64,000 bases of DNA, from positions 248,001 to 312,000 of the forward strand of contig DATGFN010000022.1 in the NCBI GenBank assembly GCA_035308965.1. The letters run 5' to 3'. Positions 47,116 to 57,394 of the stretch are shown in pieces. Every line of letters starts with the position of its first letter. Positions within the stretch are counted from its first letter, which is position 1. Position numbers and translations under genes: made by a program. The notes under the pieces were generated by a model that had not been told where the DNA came from, ran no database searches, and saw nothing but the letters and a program-made list of their open reading frames with translations. Origin of the DNA: DASYXZ01 sp035308965. Lineage in GTDB: Bacteria; Acidobacteriota; Terriglobia; UBA7540.

Positions 47116-49542
47116 ATGACCACACTCCTCCACGACCTTCGTTACGGCGTGCGAATGTTGGCCAGGAGTCCGGGCTTCACTGCCGTGGCGGTGTTAACGC
47201 TTGCGCTCGGCATTGGGGCCAACACGTCGATATTCACTGTGGTCAACGCCGTGCTGCTCCGCCCGCTGCCCTTCCATGATCCTGCCAGGCTGGTGCTGGT
47301 GGCGGAGCATAGTAGTTTTCCGATTATCTCCACTTCTTATGAAAATTATCTGGACTGGCGCGACCAGAGTCGCTCCTTTGTGGCCATGGAGGCGACGCGC
47401 GCCACCAACATGACCCTGACAGGCGGCGGGGAGCCCGAGCGTTTAAATGCGCGCATGATCACGGCCGGATTGATCCCGCTGCTGGGGGTACAAGTTGCAG
47501 TGGGCCGAAACTTTCTGCTTAACGATGATCGCGCCGGCAGCGCCGGTGTGGCGATGTTCAGCTACGGATTTTGGCAGCGGCGATTTGGCGGCGCGCAAAG
47601 CGCCCTGGGAAAAACGATTGATCTCGACACGCGGCCGTACACCGTGGTGGGGGTGCTTCCCCAGGGATTTCAGATTCTACAGCCTGCCGACGTGTTTGTT
47701 CCATTTCATCCCTGGGCAAAAACACTTCCCGACGATCGGAACTGGCATCCCGGAATCCTTCCCATAGCCCGATTGAAACCTGGAATCACCATGGAGCAGG
47801 CCAGCATGGAGATGCAAGCCATCGCCAAGCGCCTGGAGCAGCAGTATCCCGTGTACAACACAGGGACCAGCGCTGGCGTGGTCGGCTTGCAGGAAGTGAT
47901 GGTCCAAAACGTCCGCCCGGCGTTGATCCTCCTGCTGAGCGCGGTGGGTTTTGTCCTGCTGATTGCGTGCGTTAATGTGGCAAACCTTTTGCTGGCGCGC
48001 GCCGCTTCCCGGGAAAAAGAGATGGCCATACGGACAGCGATTGGCGCCACTCGCACTCGGGTGTTGCGCCAACTAATCACGGAGAGCATCCTGCTTGGCG
48101 TGGCCGGAGGCGCGGCTGGCCTTCTGCTCGCGCGTTGGTCTCTAGACCCTTTGCTCAAACTTTCCTCCGGAAGCGTTCCCGATATGGGCGCCATCACGGT
48201 GGACCGCTCCGTCCTTGCGTTCACCGCCGGAGTTTCAATTCTTACCGGAGTCCTCTTCGGCCTCGTCCCCGCCTGGCGCACGTCCAGGGTTGACTTGCGC
48301 GAGAGGCTGAATTTTTCATCGCGCGGATCATCATCAGGCATGGGACAAAACCGTCTGCGCGCCGCACTGGTGGTCGCAGAGATCGCGCTCGCCATGATGT
48401 TGATGGTGGGGGCCGGACTCCTGATGCGGAGCTTTGTCCGCCTTCAGGACGTGGATCCCGGTTTCCTTCCCGCCCATCTTTTGGTGGCTGACCTCCCGCT
48501 TTCGCCGACGGAATACTCGAAGTCCGAGCAACGCCTCCAGTTTTTCGATCGGCTGCTTGAGCGCGCCCGGGCGCTTCCCGGCGTCACCTCAGTTGGAGCG
48601 GCCTCTTTCCTGCCCGTCAGCGGCGGAGGCTCGATCATTCACTTTAACATTTACGGCCACCCGCCCAAGAGCGCTCACGAATACATCGCAGCGGGCTATC
48701 GCACGATCACGCCGAATTATTTGGAAACCCTGGGTGTTGCCTTGCTCAAAGGCCGAATGATCCGTGATTCGGACACTGAAAAATCTCCTCCCGTTGTCGT
48801 GTTGAATGCCACCATGGCCCAAACTTTTTTCCACGATGAAAACCCGCTGGGAAAACACATTCAGCTCGGCGCGTTGCCGGACAAGACTGTGCCTTGGATG
48901 GAAGTGGTGGGGGTAGTCGGGAACGTCCGTCCCGGAATGGGCGTTGATCCGCAAGCCGAAATGTATTTGCCTTTTCGCCAGGCGGACGCCGTCCTGCCCG
49001 TTTATCAACTCTCAGTTGTTATGCGAAGCGCAATCAATCCGATGGCCCAGGCTTCGGCATTGGCCGGCGCGCTACGGGAGATCGACCCCAATCAACCGCT
49101 CGTCAAAATTCGGACGATGGAAGACAACATGGCGGCTACCGTGGCCCAGCCGCGCTTTCGCACCTGGTTGCTCGGAGTTTTCGCGGCGGTGGCCCTGCTT
49201 CTGGCAGGGGTGGGCGTGTACGGCGTGATGTCGTACTCCGTCAATCAGCGCACCAATGAAATCGGAATCCGTGTCGCATTGGGCGCCCAACCGGGGGATG
49301 TATTTCGCGCCGTCGTCGGCCAGGGGATGAGGCTCGCGCTCGTGGGGGTGGCTGTCGGCCTGGGAGCGTCCCTTGCGCTCACGAGAGTTTTGCGATCTTT
49401 TCTGTTTGGTGTGAGCGCCTTCGATCCGGTAACGTTTGCCGGAGTGGCTCTGCTGCTCGGGGCCGTCGGGCTCGCCGCGGTTTTTTTCCCGGCGCGCCGG
49501 GCCACCATGGTGGACCCGATTGTGGCGCTGAGGTACGAATAA
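47116..49542 (+). CDS. ADOP-type ABC permease 1
   Basis: 808 residues. Begins LLHDLRYGVRMLARSPGFTA and a first membrane helix (VAVLTLALGIGANTSIFTVV), then a MacB-like periplasmic core, a FtsX domain with three helices (about 270-395), a second periplasmic core and a second FtsX domain (about 690-805), ending DPIVALRYE. This duplicated MacB/FtsX layout without a partner ATPase gene defines the acidobacterial duplicated orphan permeases. Transport or mechanotransmission substrate unknown. It lacks the 60-residue N-terminal extension of ADOP 5. Confidence 0.9.
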   Translation: MTTLLHDLRYGVRMLARSPGFTAVAVLTLALGIGANTSIFTVVNAVLLRPLPFHDPARLVLVAEHSSFPIISTSYENYLDWRDQSRSFVAMEATRATNMTLTGGGEPERLNARMITAGLIPLLGVQVAVGRNFLLNDDRAGSAGVAMFSYGFWQRRFGGAQSALGKTIDLDTRPYTVVGVLPQGFQILQPADVFVPFHPWAKTLPDDRNWHPGILPIARLKPGITMEQASMEMQAIAKRLEQQYPVYNTGTSAGVVGLQEVMVQNVRPALILLLSAVGFVLLIACVNVANLLLARAASREKEMAIRTAIGATRTRVLRQLITESILLGVAGGAAGLLLARWSLDPLLKLSSGSVPDMGAITVDRSVLAFTAGVSILTGVLFGLVPAWRTSRVDLRERLNFSSRGSSSGMGQNRLRAALVVAEIALAMMLMVGAGLLMRSFVRLQDVDPGFLPAHLLVADLPLSPTEYSKSEQRLQFFDRLLERARALPGVTSVGAASFLPVSGGGSIIHFNIYGHPPKSAHEYIAAGYRTITPNYLETLGVALLKGRMIRDSDTEKSPPVVVLNATMAQTFFHDENPLGKHIQLGALPDKTVPWMEVVGVVGNVRPGMGVDPQAEMYLPFRQADAVLPVYQLSVVMRSAINPMAQASALAGALREIDPNQPLVKIRTMEDNMAATVAQPRFRTWLLGVFAAVALLLAGVGVYGVMSYSVNQRTNEIGIRVALGAQPGDVFRAVVGQGMRLALVGVAVGLGASLALTRVLRSFLFGVSAFDPVTFAGVALLLGAVGLAAVFFPARRATMVDPIVALRYE

Positions 49543-49544
49543 GA

Positions 49545-49642
49545 ACGAATTATGAAGTATGAATTATGAAGCATGAATTACGAAAAACGAAACACGATTC
49601 GCAAGATTTCAGCTTTTTCATAATTCATACTTCATACTTAGG
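49545..49642. repeat. Heptad inverted repeat (GAATTAT words) between ADOP 1 and 2
   Basis: GAATTAT GAAGTAT, GAATTAT and GAAGCAT words, then TTCATAATTCATACTTCAT as the opposite arm. Confidence 0.7.
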
Positions 49643-49665
49643 CCCAAAACAGTGAGGATTGACCG

Positions 49666-52083
49666 ATGATCACACTTCTTCAAGACCTACGATACGGATT
49701 TCGCATGTTGGCGAAGGGTCCCGGCTTCACTGCGGTAGCAGTGTTGACACTGGCGCTGGGCATTGGGGCCAACACGTCAATCTTCAGCGTAGTCAACGCC
49801 GTGCTGCTTCGCCCGCTCCCCTTTCGCGATTCCAGCCGGCTTATGGTTTTGAACGAAGCCAACGATCGGCAGCCTCAGGTCTCCGTTTCTTACCCAAACT
49901 ACTTTGACTGGCGGAAGCAGAATCACGTTTTTGAAGAAATGGCATCTTTCCAGCAGAGGGATTTTAATCTCGCCGGCGGCAGCGAACCTGAAAATATCGG
50001 GGGCGCCGCGGTTTCTTCCAATATTCTCAAAACACTGGGTGTGAAGCCGCTTTTGGGCCGCGATTTTCTTCCCGATGAAGACAAGAAAGGCGCCGAGCCG
50101 GTGGTCCTGCTGAGTTACAGCTTGTGGCAGACGCGCTTAGGAGGCGAACCAGGCGCGGTGGGCAAGACGATTACCCTCGACGGGAAGCCCTTCACCATTA
50201 TCGGCGTCCTGCCTCCAAAGTTTATTCTGTATGAGGAGGCCAAAGTTTTCACGCCCATCGGAGTGTGGATGGACGAGAACATGATGGACCGCGGTTCGCA
50301 TGATGATACGACGGTGGTGGCGCGCCTCAAGCCCGGCACTACCCCATCCCAGGCACGCGCGGATATGGACGCCATCGCGCGGCAGCTCGATCAGCAATAT
50401 CCTGCTACCAACAAAGGGTATCGGGTCGAGATGGTTTCCCTGCGCGACCAATTTGTGGGCGATAGCGGGCCACCCATTCTTATTCTATTTGCTGCGGTGG
50501 GCTTGGTGCTCCTCATTGCCTGCGTGAACGTTGCGAATTTGCTCTTGGCGCGCGCCACGGCGCGAACCCGGGAGATTGCCATCCGGTCGGCGCTCGGCGC
50601 CAGCCGCGTTCGCGTGATCCGGCAGTTGCTTACCGAGGGCCTGACGCTGGCAGTGATTAGCGGTGCGCTCGGCCTGCTCCTGGGCGCATGGGGAATCACA
50701 GGTCTCATCGCTCTGATTCCTGACTCCATCCTGATGGGAGCGCCTATCGTGGTGGACCTTCGGGTGCTCTCCTTCACGGCCATCCTATCCCTGCTTACCG
50801 TAATCATTTCCTGCCTGGTGCCCGCCCTCCAGGCTTCCAAGCCTGACTTGAATGAGACACTTAAAGAGAGTGGAAGGACTTCGAGCGGAGGAATCCACCG
50901 CCTTCAGTTGCGGAATCTGCTGGCCGTTTCCGAGGTCGCGCTCGCGCTCCTGCTTTTGATTGGCGCCGGACTGATGATCAAGAGCTTTACGCGCCTGCTC
51001 GCCGTGGACCCAGGCTTTAATCCCGAAAGCGTTCTGACCATGCGCTTAAGTTTGCGCGGCCCCAAATACGAAAAGCCGGAACAGATAAAAGCATTTTGCC
51101 AACAGGCATTGCAGCGAGTCCGCGCCTTGCCGGAGCTGAAATTCGCAGCGCTTGGCACCCAGCTCCCCCTGACCGACAGTCACTCGCGACGTGACATTAC
51201 AATTGAGGGCCAGCCCATTCCGGAGATCAACAATTTCCCCCACCCCGACTTTCATGTGGTGAGCCCGGATTATTTTAAAGCGATGGGCATTCCACTATTG
51301 CGCGGCCGCGACTTCACGGAAGCCGATAACATGGAAGCTCCCGGCGTGGTTTTGATCAGCCAATCACTGGCGCAGCGGTTCTGGCCGAGTGGCGGGGCGC
51401 TGGGCAAGACGATCCTGTTGGGGCATCCCGCGCCCAAGAATCCCTCGCTGATCATTGTGGGAGTTGTGGGCGATACCAAGCAATATGGGCTGGCCGCTGC
51501 CACACGTTGGGAAGTTTACCTTTCATATCTCCAGCATCCCACCGGCAATTTCAGGGTGGTGGTGCGGACTGCTGCGAATCCGGAAAACCTGACCGCTGCC
51601 GTAAAAAGCGAGATTCGCGGCGTGGATCAGGATGTCCCATTAAGCGAAGTGGAAACCATGCGGAGTGTGGTTTCCGATTCGCTGGGCACGCAACGGATTA
51701 CCATGATTCTGCTGGGGCTGTTCGGAGGGCTGGCCATTGTGCTCGCCGCAGTGGGAATCTACGGAGTCATTTCCTATTCCGTGGGACAGCGGACCCACGA
51801 AATCGGCATCCGCATGGCGCTGGGTGCCGAGCGCCGGGATGTGCTGTGGTTCGTAGTGGGAAAAGGTTTTGCTCTTACCGCGTTCGGCGTGGGCGCTGGA
51901 TTAATTGGGGCGCTGGCTCTGACGCGTTTTCTTTCGAGTTTACTCTACGGCGTGCGCCCGACCGATCCATTCATTTTTGGCGGCGTCTCGCTTCTGTTGA
52001 CAGTTATAGCGCTGGTGGCGACTTACATCCCCGCCCGCCGCGCGACGAAAGTCGACCCGATGGTGGCGCTGAGGTACGAATAA
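49666..52083 (+). CDS. ADOP-type ABC permease 2
   Basis: 805 residues with the same architecture as its neighbour: first helix VLTLALGIGANTSIFSVVNA, FtsX helices LILFAAVGLVLLIACVNVAN and LLGLFGGLAIVLAAVGIYGV, C-terminal end DPMVALRYE. Tandem to ADOP 1 with a heptad hairpin between. The periplasmic cores differ most (SFQQRDFNLAGGSEP), suggesting different ligands. No ATPase nearby. Confidence 0.9.
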   Translation: MITLLQDLRYGFRMLAKGPGFTAVAVLTLALGIGANTSIFSVVNAVLLRPLPFRDSSRLMVLNEANDRQPQVSVSYPNYFDWRKQNHVFEEMASFQQRDFNLAGGSEPENIGGAAVSSNILKTLGVKPLLGRDFLPDEDKKGAEPVVLLSYSLWQTRLGGEPGAVGKTITLDGKPFTIIGVLPPKFILYEEAKVFTPIGVWMDENMMDRGSHDDTTVVARLKPGTTPSQARADMDAIARQLDQQYPATNKGYRVEMVSLRDQFVGDSGPPILILFAAVGLVLLIACVNVANLLLARATARTREIAIRSALGASRVRVIRQLLTEGLTLAVISGALGLLLGAWGITGLIALIPDSILMGAPIVVDLRVLSFTAILSLLTVIISCLVPALQASKPDLNETLKESGRTSSGGIHRLQLRNLLAVSEVALALLLLIGAGLMIKSFTRLLAVDPGFNPESVLTMRLSLRGPKYEKPEQIKAFCQQALQRVRALPELKFAALGTQLPLTDSHSRRDITIEGQPIPEINNFPHPDFHVVSPDYFKAMGIPLLRGRDFTEADNMEAPGVVLISQSLAQRFWPSGGALGKTILLGHPAPKNPSLIIVGVVGDTKQYGLAAATRWEVYLSYLQHPTGNFRVVVRTAANPENLTAAVKSEIRGVDQDVPLSEVETMRSVVSDSLGTQRITMILLGLFGGLAIVLAAVGIYGVISYSVGQRTHEIGIRMALGAERRDVLWFVVGKGFALTAFGVGAGLIGALALTRFLSSLLYGVRPTDPFIFGGVSLLLTVIALVATYIPARRATKVDPMVALRYE

Positions 52084-52087
52084 GAAC

Positions 52088-52190
52088 GAAGCATGAAGTA
52101 TGAATGATGAATTATGAATGAAGAAAAAATGTACGATTGGCAAGAATCCAGCTTTTTCATACTTCATACTTCATAATTTCGCTCTGATTA
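52088..52190. repeat. Heptad inverted repeat (GAAGTAT words) between ADOP 2 and 3
   Basis: GCATGAAGTATGAATGATGA and ATTATGAATGAAG on the left face TTTCATACTTCATACTTCAT on the right. Confidence 0.7.
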
Positions 52191-52204
52191 CAAAGGATTG
52201 ACCG

Positions 52205-54637
52205 ATGACCACATTTCTCCAGGATCTACGATACGCCTTACGCATGTTGGCCAAAAGTCCCGGATTCACGGCCACCGCAGTACTGACGCTGGCACTCGGG
52301 ATTGGCGCTGTGTCCGTCGTCTTTAGCACCGTCAATGCGATGATCCTCAAGCCGTACGCGTTTAAGGATCCTGACCGGACGGTGCTTGTGTGGGAAACGG
52401 CGCCCAAGCAAGACGAGGACCAAATCAGCGCCGCTCCCGCGAACTTCCGGGATTGGAGTGAACAGGCCAAAGGATTCGCCTCGTTCGCGGCCTATCACGG
52501 GTGGGACGCGAATTTGACCGGGGCTGGAGTTGCTGAACGAGTGGAGGGTTATCAGGTCACGGCCGATTTCTTTTCCTTGCTCGGAATTCAGCCGCAGTTG
52601 GGGCGCTTCATTACCGCGTCCGACTTCAAAAGCTCCGGGCATCCTTCCGTGGTGGTCCTAAGTCACGGATTCTGGAAGCGGCAACTGGCTGCCAACCCCG
52701 CAGTGGTCGGAACCAGTGTGCTGTTGAATGACCAGAAATTTGATGTGGTTGGCATCATGCCATCGGAAATGGATTACCCCACCGGCGTCGATGTGTGGGC
52801 GCCGCTGGACCTCAGCGTGGCGCAGCAAGCAGACAGGAGCAGTCATTACTTGCAAGTGATTGGCCGATTGAAACCGGGAGTCTCGGCATCGCAGGCGCAG
52901 GCAGAACTTAAGGGCATCGCGAGCCGTCAGGCGCTTGCGTTTCCCCAGACCAATGCCGGGCATGGGACTCGGGTTGTGGGTGTGGTGGAGGATCTCACCG
53001 CGATTTCAGGCAAATTCATAATGATCCTGATGTGGGCGGCGGTTTTTGTTCTGATGCTTGCGTGTGCCAACGTTGCCAATCTGCAATTGGCCCGTGCTAC
53101 TTCACGCCAGAAAGAAATTGTGGTGCGACGCGCTCTGGGCGCGACCCGCTGGCAGATTGCGCGCCAGTGGCTGGTGGAAAGCGTGCTGGCGTCCGGAATG
53201 GGCGGAGTTGCGGGATTGCTTATATCCGCCTGGGGACTCGACGTCATGCGCCGCGCTATTCCATCTGTCATTGTCCAGCACGTTGCGGGGCTAAGGCACC
53301 TGGAGATTGATTCGAGGGTCCTGGCATTCACTCTTGCCATCGCCTTCCTGACCGGAATCGTAAGCGGCCTCACTCCCGCGCTTCATGCTTCCCAGCCCGA
53401 TCTCAACGAAGCGCTGAAAGAGGGAGCCCGCGGTGGAACTGCAAGCGTAGGCCGCCGCCGGCTGCGCGCTCTGCTGGTGGTATCCGAGGTGGTGCTGGCC
53501 CTTGTGTTATTGGTGGGCGCCGGACTGATGGTGCAGGCCTTTGGCAACCTGCTGAACGGTGACCAGGGATACGATCGCGCCCACGTCCTGGCGTTCCATG
53601 TCGCGCTGCCCGAATCGAAATACCGCGAGAAAGTTCGCATCAAGAGTTTCTATGAACAGGTGGTGCAGAAACTGCAGGCCTTGCCTGGGGTGGAATCTGC
53701 TGCCCTCGTTACCGTAATTCCTTCCGGCTGGGATTGGAACTCAACCGAATATTCCGGAGAAGGACAACCTCCCATTTCGCCTGGCGAGCTGAGGATTGCG
53801 GAATCTCAGTTTATCTCGCCTGATTATTTCCACGCACTTCGGATTCCGCTGCTCGCAGGGCGCTTTCTTTCCGCGCAGGACGGCCCTGACACGGAACCTG
53901 TAGCGGTGATCAGCCAAAACCTGGCTCGCAAAATCTGGTCTGCTTCCGACCCCGTGGGAAAGCTTATCAAGTTAGGGCCGGCGGATGCCAATGAGCCCTG
54001 GCGCAGGGTTGTTGGAGTGGTGGGCGATATTAAACAATCGCCGTGGGATGCTGAAGGGCATCCGGCAACCTATGTGCCTTTCGCGCAACGGCCGCAAGCT
54101 TCTTCGGCTTTTGTCGTACGCACAGCTGGGGATCCCATCGCCCTGGCTACCGCCGTGCGCGGAGTGGTGCGGGGCGTGGACTCGGAAGAACCCCCCTACG
54201 ATATCAGGACGCTGGACCAGCTATACTCGGATAATCTCAGCGGTGTAAAGCAGTCTGCACGGATGATGCTTGTGTTTGGGATCGTGGCCCTGGCGCTGGC
54301 ATCGGCCGGAATTTTTGCGGTTATGGCCTACTCCGTTGCGCAGCGTACGCATGAGATCGGCGTCCGGATGGCGCTTGGTGCTCAGCGGCCGGATGTGGTG
54401 AAGCTGGTCGTGGGATATGCCTTGAAGCTGACCGGGCTGGGCCTCGCGATTGGCCTGCCCATTTCCATTGCCATCACTCTGGCGCTCAGCAGTCTTCTCG
54501 AAGGGGTCATCCGCATGAACGTGCTTGCTCTTATCGGGTTTCCCGTTTTGTTGGCTTCAGTGGGCGCGCTCTCGGCCTATATACCGGCGCGTAGGGCCTC
54601 GAAAGTCGACCCGATGGTGGCGTTGAGGTACGAGTAA
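52205..54637 (+). CDS. ADOP-type ABC permease 3
   Basis: 810 residues. The most divergent of the tandem set: after the first helix it reads NAMILKPYAFKDPDRTVLVW instead of the usual VLLRPLP. Two MacB/FtsX units remain (FIMILMWAAVFVLMLACANV, MMLVFGIVALALASAGIFAV), and the protein ends DPMVALRYE. Likely an older paralogue with a different periplasmic ligand. Confidence 0.9.
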   Translation: MTTFLQDLRYALRMLAKSPGFTATAVLTLALGIGAVSVVFSTVNAMILKPYAFKDPDRTVLVWETAPKQDEDQISAAPANFRDWSEQAKGFASFAAYHGWDANLTGAGVAERVEGYQVTADFFSLLGIQPQLGRFITASDFKSSGHPSVVVLSHGFWKRQLAANPAVVGTSVLLNDQKFDVVGIMPSEMDYPTGVDVWAPLDLSVAQQADRSSHYLQVIGRLKPGVSASQAQAELKGIASRQALAFPQTNAGHGTRVVGVVEDLTAISGKFIMILMWAAVFVLMLACANVANLQLARATSRQKEIVVRRALGATRWQIARQWLVESVLASGMGGVAGLLISAWGLDVMRRAIPSVIVQHVAGLRHLEIDSRVLAFTLAIAFLTGIVSGLTPALHASQPDLNEALKEGARGGTASVGRRRLRALLVVSEVVLALVLLVGAGLMVQAFGNLLNGDQGYDRAHVLAFHVALPESKYREKVRIKSFYEQVVQKLQALPGVESAALVTVIPSGWDWNSTEYSGEGQPPISPGELRIAESQFISPDYFHALRIPLLAGRFLSAQDGPDTEPVAVISQNLARKIWSASDPVGKLIKLGPADANEPWRRVVGVVGDIKQSPWDAEGHPATYVPFAQRPQASSAFVVRTAGDPIALATAVRGVVRGVDSEEPPYDIRTLDQLYSDNLSGVKQSARMMLVFGIVALALASAGIFAVMAYSVAQRTHEIGVRMALGAQRPDVVKLVVGYALKLTGLGLAIGLPISIAITLALSSLLEGVIRMNVLALIGFPVLLASVGALSAYIPARRASKVDPMVALRYE

Positions 54638-54745
54638 TTGACGATTTTTGATTGACCCTCCGCGGCGGGTCGATTGGAAAACCCATGAGTTTTGCCCTGC
54701 ATTCTGAGTCTTTAATTGTCAATCATCAATCGTCAATCGGCAATT
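54638..54745. repeat. Heptad words (GATTGAC/GTCAATC) between ADOP 3 and 4
   Basis: TTGACGATTTTTGATTGACC on the left; AATTGTCAATCATCAATCGT and CAATCGGCAATTGG on the right, with a middle block GAAAACCCATGAGTTTTGCC. The same block precedes ADOP 6 (63612-63710), so the ADOP 4 and ADOP 6 upstream regions are homologous. Confidence 0.65.
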
Positions 54746-54767
54746 GGCCAAAGCATGGAGGCGCGGC

Positions 54768-57197
54768 ATGGCAAATCTAATCACGGACATCAGATACGCA
54801 TTTCGCATGTTGGCCAAAAGTCCCGGTTTCACCGCCGTGGCCGTGATCACGCTGGCTCTGGGCATTGGGGCCAACACTGCCATTTTTAGTGTGGTCAACG
54901 CGGTGCTCCTGCGCCCACTGCCGTACAAGGGTTCGGATCGGCTGATCACTTTTTGGGGATCGAATGATCAATTTGGATTTTCGGGGCCAGCCTCAGTGTG
55001 CGATCCCGATTACGCCGCCTGGCGCGATCAGAGCAATGCATTTGAAGACATGGCCGGATTTCGCGGGGCCACGGCCAACTTGACCGGAGCGGGCGAACCG
55101 GCGCGCCTTTCGGGTTGGGAGGTGACCTCGAGCTTTTTCCCCCTGATTGGAGTGAGGCCGGCGGCCGGGCGGCTCTTCTTGCCCGAGGAGGAGAAGCCGG
55201 GTCGCGATCACGTCGTGCTGATCAGCCATAAGGTTTCCGAAAGCCGCATGGGCGGTGAATCCGCGGCGGTTGGCAAAGCGGTCAAACTCGACGATGAGTT
55301 TTTCACCGTGATTGGGGTCATGCCCGCCGGCTTTGCGTTTCCCAACAATGCCGATTTTTGGAGGCCGGCTGAACTTGCTTCCAATTGCCACAACGCTTCC
55401 CTGCGAATCGTTGCGCGATTGAAGCCCGGCGCCACCATGAAGAGCGCCCAGGATGGGATGACGCTCGTGGCTCAACGGCTTGATGCGGCCGCACACAAAA
55501 ACAATTACGGAGTTTGGCACTTGTCGCCGGTCCGGTTGCAGGATGAGATGGCGGGAAGCATTCGGCAGTCATTGCTCATACTTTTGGCGGTTGTTGGCGT
55601 GGTGATGTTGATCGCGTGCGCCAACGTCTCGAATCTATTGCTCGCGCGCGCCGCGGCCAGGCAAAGGGAGATTGCCATTCGCAGCGCCCTGGGTGCAGGT
55701 AGAAAGCGCGTGATCCTGCAAATGCTCACGGAAAGCGTGCTGCTCGCCTTGATCGGCGGCGGGCTGGGACTGGCGCTGGCCATTTGGGGACGCGACGCCT
55801 TGGTTTCCCTGATCCCCAGGAATTTGGCCCCACCCGGATTCATCGGACAGGTTGCAGCCGTCAACATTGATGCCTGGGTGCTGGTCTTCGTTTTTGGTCT
55901 TTCACTGATCACCGGAATTATTTTCGGGTTGGTTCCCGCGCTCTACTCCGCAAAGCCCGATTTGAACGACGCGCTGAAAGACGGCAACCGCGCCTCCACC
56001 ACAAGCATCGCCAATCGAGGAATCCGAAACGTTCTGGTGGTGAGCGAAATCGCCATGGCACTGGTGCTTTTGATTGGGTCCGGCGTGTTGATGCGGAGCT
56101 TCATCAGACTCATGAACGTGGATCCGGGATTCGATCCCCAGAATGTGCTGACCATGAACGTGGAGCTGCCCGATTCCCGATATGCCAACGAAACTCAAAT
56201 GATCGCGTTTGAGCAAAATGCGCTGGACCGGCTGGCGAAATTGCCGGGAGTCCATTACGCCGGTGGCGTGTTTGGCCTGCCGCTCGGGAGCATGCTTATC
56301 CGCGGAGACATTTCCATTGAGGGACAGCCTGCTCCGCCGGCTGATATCAATCCGAGCAAGAGCGTGGTGAGCGCGGACTATTTCCGCGCCGCCGGAATAC
56401 GACTGATTAAAGGACGCTATTTTGATGACCATGACACTCAGACCTCGGCCCACGTCATCATCATTAATGAGAATATGGCGCGGCTTTTCTGGCCCCATCA
56501 GGATCCCATCGGCCAACGTATCAAGCCGGGATTTTCCAATGACCAGTGGTGCTCGATTGTGGGTGTAGTCGGCGATGTGAAACAGTCCAGCTTTGCTGAG
56601 AAACCTTCCACCGCCTTTTATTTGCCTTACGCTCAGGCGCCCGTTGCGTTCCTGATGCACAATATTACTTTTGTGGTGCGCACCGGCTCCGAGCCATTGA
56701 ATATCGCGGACCAGGCGAGGCAAGCCATTGGAGCCGTCGATCCGGACCTGCCCGTTTTCGATGTGGCCACCATGCAGGAACTGGTCTACCAGTCCATGTC
56801 CGAGCCGCGATTTAACACCGTACTTCTGGGGATTTTTGCAGCCCTGGCTTTTGTGCTGGCCACGGTTGGAATTTACGGCGTGATGTCCTATACGGTCACT
56901 CAACGCACCCATGAGATTGGCGTACGCATAGCTCTGGGCGCGGAGCGGGTCGATGTTTTCAAGTTGGTCGTGGGGCAGGGAATGATGCTGGCCCTCGTCG
57001 GCGTGGGAATAGGTCTCGCCGCGGCTTTCGGCCTTACCCGTTTTCTGGCCAGCTTTCTCTTTGGCGTTCAGCCCACTGACCCCGTTACTTTTGTGGGTGT
57101 CTCCCTCTTGCTTACCTCCGTGGCTCTGGCCGCGAGCTACATTCCCGCCCGCCGGGCCATGAAAGTGGACCCGATGGTGGCGCTGAGGCACGAATAA
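54768..57197 (+). CDS. ADOP-type ABC permease 4
   Basis: 809 residues from ATG 54768, with GGAGG 6 bases upstream. Begins MANLITDIRYAFRMLAKSPG, the first helix AVITLALGIGANTAIFSVV, then two periplasmic core/FtsX units, ending DPMVALRHE. The upstream region and N-terminus are nearly shared with ADOP 6 at the window edge, pointing to a recent duplication of the regulatory segment. Confidence 0.9.
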   Translation: MANLITDIRYAFRMLAKSPGFTAVAVITLALGIGANTAIFSVVNAVLLRPLPYKGSDRLITFWGSNDQFGFSGPASVCDPDYAAWRDQSNAFEDMAGFRGATANLTGAGEPARLSGWEVTSSFFPLIGVRPAAGRLFLPEEEKPGRDHVVLISHKVSESRMGGESAAVGKAVKLDDEFFTVIGVMPAGFAFPNNADFWRPAELASNCHNASLRIVARLKPGATMKSAQDGMTLVAQRLDAAAHKNNYGVWHLSPVRLQDEMAGSIRQSLLILLAVVGVVMLIACANVSNLLLARAAARQREIAIRSALGAGRKRVILQMLTESVLLALIGGGLGLALAIWGRDALVSLIPRNLAPPGFIGQVAAVNIDAWVLVFVFGLSLITGIIFGLVPALYSAKPDLNDALKDGNRASTTSIANRGIRNVLVVSEIAMALVLLIGSGVLMRSFIRLMNVDPGFDPQNVLTMNVELPDSRYANETQMIAFEQNALDRLAKLPGVHYAGGVFGLPLGSMLIRGDISIEGQPAPPADINPSKSVVSADYFRAAGIRLIKGRYFDDHDTQTSAHVIIINENMARLFWPHQDPIGQRIKPGFSNDQWCSIVGVVGDVKQSSFAEKPSTAFYLPYAQAPVAFLMHNITFVVRTGSEPLNIADQARQAIGAVDPDLPVFDVATMQELVYQSMSEPRFNTVLLGIFAALAFVLATVGIYGVMSYTVTQRTHEIGVRIALGAERVDVFKLVVGQGMMLALVGVGIGLAAAFGLTRFLASFLFGVQPTDPVTFVGVSLLLTSVALAASYIPARRAMKVDPMVALRHE

Positions 57198-57199
57198 AA

Positions 57200-57302
57200 A
57201 TAAATTATGATGAATTATGAATTAGGAAAAACCAAAAACCGACTCGCAAAGCGCCAGCCTTTTGATACTTCATAATTTAAAATTTATAATTCATAATTTC
57301 CT
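57200..57302. repeat. Heptad inverted repeat (ATTATGA words) after ADOP 4
   Basis: AATTATGATGAATTATGAAT on the left, TTCATAATTTAAAATTTATA and ATTCATAATTTCC on the right. Confidence 0.65.
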
Positions 57303-57394
57303 CTGCCCCTCGAACGTTATACACTTACGTCCAACCTAGGGCTACTTACAAGAATGCCTGGGAATGTTTGTCCCCTCTAAGAGGAGGAATACTC